From assembly GCA_009733575.1 (NCBI GenBank), contig ML769588.1, positions 61,656 to 125,655 on the forward strand: a DNA stretch of 64,000 nucleotides, given 5' to 3'. This document shows, in pieces, positions 57,498 to 64,000 of the stretch (positions within the stretch are counted from its first letter, which is position 1; each line of letters starts with the position of its first letter). Source of the DNA: Gymnopus androsaceus JB14 (taxonomy: Eukaryota > Basidiomycota > Agaricomycetes > Agaricales > Omphalotaceae). The notes under the pieces are model-generated. The model worked only from the letters and a program-made list of their open reading frames with translations. It made no database searches and was not told the origin of the DNA. Both the position numbers and the translations under genes were made by a program.

Positions 57498-59885
57498 ATG
57501 CCAAACTCCTGCTTGGTCTTCATCTTTAGTTGTCTTTCTGTCTTTTCGCTTTGCTCAGCTACTGTGTTCAACAGCTTCAGCGATCTCCCTTCAAACCAGT
57601 ACGACTTTGTGATTGTCGGGGGTAAGTACACTAGCAGTATCTTATCGCAATGCTGACGCAATGTGGATCCGCAATTCCAGGAGGAACTGCAGGAAATGTT
57701 CTTGCAAACAGGCTCACCGAGAATCCAGATTTTTCTGTGTTGGTTCTTGAAGCAGGCGGAACGTATGTTTGAACTACCTTGCTCAGTTCTTTCTCAAGTC
57801 AATCTTGAATAAATCTGACGTGGTATTCACCTAGAAACATTGACGCATTCGAGATTGACGTTCCATTCTTTGCGTTTCCGATAAAACCACAGTACGACTG
57901 GAACTATACCAGCACACCGCAGAGTGGACTAACCAATCAGCCCATTTCACTTGCACGAGGGTTCATTCTCGGGGGATCGAGCTCAATCAGTAAGTATACG
58001 TATGAAAGTTTCTAGTTCCAGCTACTGAATGTGGATTCCAAGATGGAATGTTTTACACCCGTGGATCTGCTGATGATTATGACCGCTTTGCTGCAGTGAC
58101 CGGGGACGACGGGTGGTCTTGGGATAACATACAGCCTTACCTTGCACTGGTAAATACAAAATATTTCTTGCACCAGTGTTCCTACTTTTACTTCCTCGTA
58201 GAACGAAAAATTCGAGCCGCCCGCGGACCACCACAATACCACAGGCGAATTTAACCCCGCCGTACACAGTTTCACAGGGATCAACGCTGTCACTCTCCCC
58301 GGCTTCCCGTTTAGCATCGACTCCCGAGTCATCAACGCCGCGCATGAACTTGGAGGTATTTTCCAATACAACGAAGATACAAATGGGGGTAACCCTCTGG
58401 GAGTAGGCGAGTCAACTGATTCTAGAGTGCACCCATGAATACTTAGTTCAAACCAGGTTGGCTTCAAAAAACTGTTACTACCGAAGGTCGTCGGAGCAGC
58501 TCTGCAACCTCGTACCTGGCACCTGAATTTATTCAAAGAGACAACCTGAATGTTTTACTCAACGCACGCGTAGCTCGGGTTATCCCAAACGCCTCAAACA
58601 GCTCCTTATCGTTCCACACTGTAGAATTCGCTCAGAATCTCGAGGGCATGTCTATTCGCTGAAATTTCTGGAGTTTCTCACTGAATCATACATCAGACCC
58701 CCTTCTCCAAGTACATGCATCGAAAGAAATCATTCTCTCCGCTGGAGTCATTGGGTCCCCACAAATTCTTATGAACTCAGGGATCGGTAATTCCACCACT
58801 CTTTCGCTCCTGGGCATACATCCCCTTGTCAACCTTCCTAGCGTTGGGCAGAATCTCACTGACCAACCGGGTCTTACGAATTCTTTTCAGGTCAACTCGA
58901 CGCGAACATTGGATAATATTCAACAAAATGCTACGTTACTCAATGAGGTGTATACGGAGTTCAACAGAACTGGGACAGGTCCGCTTGTGGATATTGGTAA
59001 CAACCAGATATCGTTCTTTAGGGTGAAATGAAAGCGTGACAGCAATGTTTGGCGATCCTTCGTCGGGGAAGGATTCTCCTCACTTGGAGATGTTTCCTGG
59101 TGTCAGTAACTTCCAAGTGTAAAATGTGGCAACCCCTCACCTTGACGTTCTTAGAATGGTTTACTATTTGGGACCCCGCCCACAGGCAATTTCCTTTCAA
59201 TGTCATTGGCACTGGTTAGCCCTGCGTCTCGTAGGCAATTCTTTCTTTTCACTGTTGTCCCACTCACTTTATTTCATGTCGGACCTGGTAGGTGGTTCGG
59301 TTACTATAAACAGTACCGATCCCTTTGCATCCCCTCTCATCGATCCCGGTTATTACACCTCTCCCTTTGACATTGCCGCTATGAGACAGGGTATTCAGAT
59401 TATGTTCCAATATCTCACAGCCCCATCCTGGAGCGGCTATGTCCTTTCTCAATTTGGATCTTTCGCTAACATTAGTCCGACTACAGACGACAGCACACTA
59501 GATGCCTATATACGCAACAATTCTGGCAGCACTGATCATCTTGTGGGTACTGCAGCCATGAGTGCCAAGGGAGCAAATTATGGCGTTGTTGATCCAGATC
59601 TGACGGTGAAGGGAGTGGAAGGGCTGAGAGTGGTGGATGCGTCTGTGTTTGTGAGTTATTATTTCTCTGTTGCTGAACCGTCGCTGAGAAATGATGAAGC
59701 CTTTCGTTACTAGCGCGCATACGCAAGCACCTACTTATGTCTTTGCGGAACGGGCGGCAGCCCTTCATAAAGACTATATGGATGTCGTGATTGGGATATG
59801 TCTATTAAATATGATTGCAGTAAAGCTACTCTGTGTACTATATGCCTTAATCAAAACTACTATCTCCTGCACGCATACAAAATGA
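57498..59885 (+). CDS. GMC oxidoreductase, aryl-alcohol-oxidase-like, secreted (one-base frame break)
   Basis: FAD-dependent oxidation of alcohols to aldehydes with H2O2 release, typical of wood- and litter-decay fungi. Signal peptide [20 protein letters not shown]. The FAD motif is [14 protein letters not shown] (spliced), then [23 protein letters not shown] and [34 protein letters not shown] and [13 protein letters not shown] (first active-site His) follow, then [10 protein letters not shown] and [17 protein letters not shown] (second His). Two introns seem to start with GC (after GNPLGV near 58406, and after FAQNLE near 58647). Near 59026 one extra A turns [11 protein letters not shown] into a stop. 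After the last conserved block the frame runs about 30 hydrophobic residues further than usual, to 59885. Many N-glycosylation sites fit secretion. Confidence 0.88.
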
Positions 59886-59915
59886 AATCGAAACCATGAG
59901 ATTCGCGATTCGCAT

Positions 59916-60974
59916 TCACGGTAACGTCCAAAGCAGCACCTGGTCTTCCTCCTCCTTCTCTTCCTTCTCCCCTCTCTCCTCTGCAAGTCCAAGTTCTATA
60001 AGCTTCTCCTTCTGCACAACCACCCTCCCATTAGGTAACCCCGAATGCACGAAACCCAACTTTTCCCAAAGACGATTGGAAGCAACGTTGGAAACGTACG
60101 TCCCTGCGCGGACTTCGGTGCATCCGATGTGAGGTATACCCCATTGATAGAAGAGAGTGGAAATCGCGCTGGAGCCGATGCCGAGGTTATGGTAGGAGGG
60201 TTTGAGCATGGCTAGGGTAATGTATGAAAGGTATTAAGTATGGATGGAGTGGTGGATGGTAGTAAAGCTCACCTCCGATCGACCAAACTCGTTCCTTATC
60301 CCGCCAATCCTCCCAGTGATCCTTAACTGGTGTCATCCGCTCCGACCACCAGTGTCCGTGACGGAGGTCGACTTCTCCAACATAGATATCTCTCAATGAG
60401 TCGGTCTGGGATTCCCCGGCCATATTCGATCCTGACTCTGAGTCGATAATGACTTTTCGAATAACTTTAAGCGGGCTTCCTTTCGCCGGACGCCATTTCC
60501 CCTCCCCTCCTCCTTCTTCGGCGAACGCAGCAAATATCTCTTCCGTAAGCTTCATCTCATTATGTATCCATTCCTCTGCTAGCTCCGAGGGGAATGGGAA
60601 GGGGTGGTTGTCCATCCAGTATACGACTTTTGGGTCGTTCTAGTAAGACGTTACCGTAAGTTACGAGTAAGTATGGAAGTCAGTAGGTTCCCAAAGAGGT
60701 CTATGTATAATGTAAGTATAAGTAGGCCCACCATCATCCTTGTTAGTTCACCCACATCCCCCTTCAGGCCCTCCCTAACCGGTGTCAACCTGAACTTTGG
60801 GCCCAAGGGTGCTGGAAGAGGGAGGTATGGCTCGTTAGTCATTTGATCGAACAGGATTGGAGTATGTGCAGATATCGAAGCTCGGAAGGAGGGGTTTGGG
60901 ATAGTGAATATGCCTTCGACGAGGAGGCTGAATGGATACTCTACTGTTGGAATGGATCCGGACTCGGAGGTCAT
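59916..60974 (-). CDS. GNAT-family N-acetyltransferase
   Basis: Start MTSESGSIPTVEYPFSLLVE at 60974. Three exons (60732-60974, 60273-60639 and 59916-60211) give 301 residues with no stop. The C-terminal exon carries the acetyl-CoA-binding pattern PSYHNLGIGSSAISTLFYQW, then VRAGTYVSNVASNRLWEKLG and FVHSGLPNGRVVV, which is the classic end of ribosomal-protein-type GNATs. The N-terminal half has DPKVVYWMDNHPFPFP and IGEVDL-like RDIYVGEVDLRHG. The tail is Glu/Lys-rich. The substrate is unknown. Its stop lies 30 bp from the 3' end of the GMC oxidase frame, so the two genes converge very tightly. Confidence 0.85.
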
Positions 60975-61451
60975 TGTTAATATTGTTAGTGATTTCCTGG
61001 AGCGAAACTTTCTGCCCAATAAATCATGCCAAATAAATCGTGGACGTACGTTGACTCGAAATGACTCAACGCAAGATTTTTGCGGCCTGATAAGTAAGGT
61101 AGATCAGAGTGATTGTAGATACTGTATAGAGAACGAGATAATGTTCAGAATCTCCGCCGAGTTCTGATTGGGCCTTCGCAATCGCCACATATCAAAGTTA
61201 TCAAAGTAGCGCGCGCTTATAGATATCTGACGAGGTAAGTCGGAGGTAGGTAACTTAACTTCAAGTCGAAATGGATTCGGTTCAACATGGCCACGGCAGT
61301 GTTCCTTTCATTCTTCACTGGAGAATGAAAGGAAGGCCCTCCGAGTCCATGCCAGAAAAAAAATCGACTCAAGAGTCGAAATGGGTCCAAGCGGCGTGTA
61401 GTTCAGATTGCGATCATGGAAACATATTTAAATATTAAAGCTACAGTGATT
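60975..61451. other. GNAT promoter region with a short hairpin
   Basis: No coding frame. A perfect 13-bp stem (61302-61314 TTCCTTTCATTCT with 61322-61334) and a 7-base loop lies inside it. Confidence 0.5.
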
Positions 61452-61800
61452 CTAGAATGAACATTGCACAAAAAATGCAGTCCCAACATAACTCTGCTCA
61501 GCTGCTTCGAATCCACCACTAATACCACCTGACCAATGCAAATAGACCCATTTCCTTGCCATTTCCTCTGCCAGTAAAAAAATATCCGCCATAGCAGTTG
61601 CTTCAAATACCCCGCCATACTCCGCTCCTAGGTCAATCAAGCCTTGTGGATCAATACCCACTTGTGGTGGGAATGCTGTATTGATATTTCTAGACTCGAA
61701 CCAGCCGGCTGCGTCGGCCCGGTGACGTTCGATGAAAAACGATCGAAGTTCGGGCTGGAACAGCCGACTGGTAAGATAGGGCTCATGGACGATGTGCGCA
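61452..61800 (-). pseudogene. Open remnant of an unrecognised gene
   Basis: One frame stays open for about 115 codons: LTSRLFQPELRSFFIERHRA, then FESRNINTAFPPQVGIDPQG, ATAMADIFLLAEEMARKWVY and LHWSGGISGGFE, to a stop at 61452. It is protein-like (alternating helix and aromatic content) but no start codon or family is evident. It may be the last exon of a lost gene. Confidence 0.3.
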
Positions 61801-62025
61801 CATCACGTGCCCAAGAGTGACAAATGCGTTACTTTCAGTAAAATCTTAATGACACTGATTTTGGCTCAAAATTGGAAATTTTGCTTGCATAGATTTGTGT
61901 AAAATACAATTTAGAATAATCGTATGCAAGCCGATTTTTCATCGATCCAGTTTCTCCGCGGCATTAGCCGTATAGCACCCAAAAACACTATTTTCTCGAC
62001 TTGACGCGCCTTGTACCGCGTCAAA

Positions 62026-62527
62026 ATGCCTAAAAAGCGCAAAGGAAGGATAGAGAACTTTAATCAGGGTGGAAAAAAGTGGGCTATCGGAACCACGGCG
62101 CGTACTGCTGCACGTAAGCTGGGCTATAACTGGGCTGAGGAAAAGGGGAAAGATTTGAATGAAGTACGTGTTAATCTTATTGACGCGACTTCGTGACTGA
62201 ATTGAAACCTAGAATGACAGTCCTGAGAGTCCTTCTCGCTCAGGACCCAATTCTGACGTGTCTCCAGTGAGAAACACACCTAGACGCGCCCAATCATACA
62301 TCTTTGGAAATTCTTCGGTTCCTAACACTCCCTCTCGCCGAAAATCACCCGTATTCCGTGCTCTGAGCCCTGTATTCAGTGCCATTCTTTCACCCTTTCG
62401 TTCCCCACGCCCGGGTTCTCCATCGAAATCTGTCAATAATCACTCTCATGCCAACTTTTCAATGGATTCGCGTGAACCTTTCTGGCACTTTTGGCACGGT
62501 CGGCTTTTTTCACACATTGACTTATGA
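62026..62527 (+). CDS. Small basic Ser/Pro-rich protein, C-terminus inside a foldback repeat
   Basis: The ATG at 62026 gives MPKKRKGRIENFNQGGKKWA, which starts with an SV40-like nuclear signal (PKKRK). It continues with TTARTAARKLGYNWAEEKGK. A GT-AG intron (about 62164-62212) joins to NDSPESPSRSGP and a run of SP/TP sites (NTPSRRKSPVFRALSPVF, SPRPGSPSK), which are likely proline-directed kinase targets. The final residues FWHFWHGRLFSHIDL are encoded by the left arm of the inverted repeat 62483-62958. About 150 residues. No family recognised; it could belong to a mobile element. Confidence 0.45.
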
Positions 62528-62958
62528 ACTTCGACAAATTTTCTGAGCATCGATTATTCAAACTCATGCGTCCAAAATTCTGAAGAGACGGTTTTGTGTA
62601 GAATTTTACGGCTATTCAAAGGTATACCTTTATTAAGTGTAATTATTTGAAGCCATTGCTCGAAATCAGATTTACATATCATCCGCATGGGCGCTTAGTA
62701 CTTCTAAGCACCCCGCTCAAGCGCTCAAGTGCTGCGTCATCTTGGTGACATGTCATCGGTTCAAAGTAATTAGCCTCTAGCAAACTCATTTCTTAACATA
62801 TTCAGATAAAAACAAATACTTATTCTTCAGCAAAAAAATCTTCACAAAAGTGTCTCCTCAGAATTGTGGACGCATGGGTTTGAAAAATTGATTCTCAGAA
62901 AATTTGTCGAAGTCAATAAGTCGGCGTGTGAAAAAAGCCGACTAAGCCAAAACTGCCA
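62483..62958. repeat. Imperfect inverted repeat (arms about 126 bp, spacer about 225 bp)
   Basis: Left arm 62483-62608 and right arm 62833-62958. Paired blocks include TCGGCTTTTTTCACAC, ACTTCGACAAATTTTCTGAG and CATGCGTCCA. Identity is roughly four in five bases. There is no coding frame in the spacer. It may be the termini of a small element or a foldback copy of a gene end. Confidence 0.75.
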
Positions 62959-63481
62959 GATTAAAAACCAGTCGCCGCGTTTGCGGCACTTTATCATCAA
63001 ACATCGCTGCATCCACTACGGCGACTGGCTCGAGTCTATGATATTTCACACTTGAACATTGCTCGTTCCGCACTGAGACTTGGTTCTGAGGATAACCGCT
63101 GGCAAACTTGGTACCTTCAGCTGCAATTCTGTCAAACCAAATGAGGGAGTAGGGACCGAGTTTCCTGTTGCCCTAGTACCAGCTCAAGACAGCGTCCTTG
63201 AAAGACACATCTTCCCAATTCTAATCATCAATGACAGCCTGTAAGTAGGCTGTTTGAGTAATTACTATCCATATAAGTATGTCATTGTGTGAAGGAATGA
63301 AAGTCTCATCTTTCTAATCCAAGCATGGCTTCAAGTTGCAATATAATGCCGGTAGAACCATTGATTAGTGAAGCAACAGAGAGAACTGTTCGGCGTACCG
63401 GAACTGCCAACTCCAAGTTTTCTGAGCATCCCTACAATGGAGGTAATTCCTTGAAAATTAAATCTGCTTTTGAGCAAGGAG
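62959..63481. other. Spacer upstream of tRNA-Gly
   Basis: About 520 bp with no supported gene or repeat. Confidence 0.35.
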
Positions 63482-63562
63482 GCATCAGTGGTCTGATGGT
63501 TATGATCCGGTCTTCCCAAAGTTTGAATGGCCGGGAAAGGGGTTCGACTCCCCTCTGATGCA
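63482..63562 (+). tRNA. tRNA-Gly (anticodon CCC) with 9-base intron
   Basis: Acceptor stem GCATCAG/CTGATGC and discriminator A. The anticodon stem CGGTC/GGCCG encloses TTCCCAA plus a short intron (AGTTTGAAT). T-arm GGGGTTCGACTCCCC. A run of Ts right after it (63563-63568) fits a Pol III terminator. The fold was made by eye. Confidence 0.85.
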
Positions 63563-63568
63563 TTTTTT

Positions 63569-64000
63569 ACCCCCTTTTTTCTTCCTCTATCTATACTTAC
63601 TGGTTATTTTAACTCGAACACCTAGTTATGTCAACGAGAATGTCAAACCAACGTATTACTAGCTTCAACAAGGTGTCTTCCCCAGTTACGCCTTTAATTC
63701 TACATTAACCTGGCACATGAATCAGAGCAAGATCAGAAGTCATTCACAATGGTTCAACATATTTGGATGGTCTGATTCAGTGGGAAATATGTCGACACTA
63801 AGGCGGACCTTCATATCAACTTGAAGTGCATCTGCCAAGCTCTTGCTTTTAATTCAAGGATCCGAGCCACCAAGGGATCACATCCATTTTTTCACAACAA
63901 AGATGCGTACGAAGGGGTGCAAGCGTACTATTTGCATCCCGATTCCATCCGGCGCATCAGCTCTTGGTCCCAAGCCGGTAATAAACCTAACCTAACCTAA
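63569..64000. other. Right edge, no gene; ends in (CCTAA)3
   Basis: About 430 bp without a coding frame. The last 17 bases are three copies of CCTAA. The strand is wrong for a telomere at this end, so I treat it as a chance or interstitial short repeat. Confidence 0.4.

Noticed and set aside
63325..63558. 77-codon plus-strand frame over the tRNA-Gly
   Set aside because: It overlaps a well-folding tRNA gene and has no protein-like features.
63983..64000. (CCTAA)3 as a telomere
   Set aside because: A right-hand chromosome end should read G-rich on this strand, only three units are present, and fungal telomeres usually have the six-base TTAGGG unit.

Overview
The window looks like nuclear DNA of a mushroom-forming basidiomycete (Agaricomycetes). 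Almost every gene is split by 45-60 bp GT-AG introns. The gene set is typical of that group: a fungal ornithine carbamoyltransferase and glycogen synthase, an OPT peptide transporter, F-box/LRR-like proteins, a GMC alcohol oxidase, a TPR-CHAT protein, mushroom-type kinase-like proteins and an HNH-domain relic. Two split tRNA genes (Leu-AAG and Gly-CCC) are present. I see no rRNA, CRISPR array or bacterial operon. All exon maps were built by eye from frame, splice sites and remembered family patterns; no database search was run.

Layout. 1-10 kb: a low-complexity Pro/Ser-rich gene running off the left edge, a decayed HNH gene and a multi-pass membrane protein. 10-21 kb: a 241-bp hairpin, a tiny secreted peptide, then a housekeeping block (ARG3-type OTCase, GSY1, tRNA-Leu, a short-chain dehydrogenase and a long OPT transporter). 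21-28.4 kb: a 2.25-kb tandem duplication (F-box gene plus the first exon of an oxygenase), the intact 2-oxoglutarate/Fe(II) oxygenase and a PP2C phosphatase. 28.7-31.9 kb: a TPR-CHAT gene of 1049 codons. 32.3-50.3 kb: a rearranged district with intact single genes (SRP9, an ODC-type mitochondrial carrier, DUG3, VPS36) set among broken copies of PP2C, VPS36, the carrier, a VPS36-linked gene and a PPxY membrane protein. It includes a large inverted repeat whose arms flank VPS36. 49.0-49.7 kb: a terminal-inverted-repeat element with flanking direct repeats. 51-57 kb: two pseudokinase-like copies and a MID1-channel relic. 57.5-61 kb: a GMC oxidoreductase and a GNAT acetyltransferase. 61-64 kb: a basic nuclear-type protein ending in a foldback repeat, and tRNA-Gly.

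How the genes relate. Most are unlinked single-gene functions: arginine synthesis, glycogen synthesis, glutathione breakdown, peptide uptake, ESCRT-II sorting, signal recognition particle. The clearest functional arrangement is the divergent pair at 42.9-46.2 kb, where an unknown acidic gene and VPS36 start 60 bp apart and seem to have been copied together. Several conserved genes (OTCase, GSY1, the carrier, the GMC oxidase, the membrane protein, the VPS36 partner) each carry isolated one-base frame breaks, while others (CHAT, VPS36, PP2C, SRP9, oxygenase, GNAT, F-box 1) splice cleanly into open frames. Either the assembly has residual single-base errors or some of these genes are decaying; raw reads would settle it.
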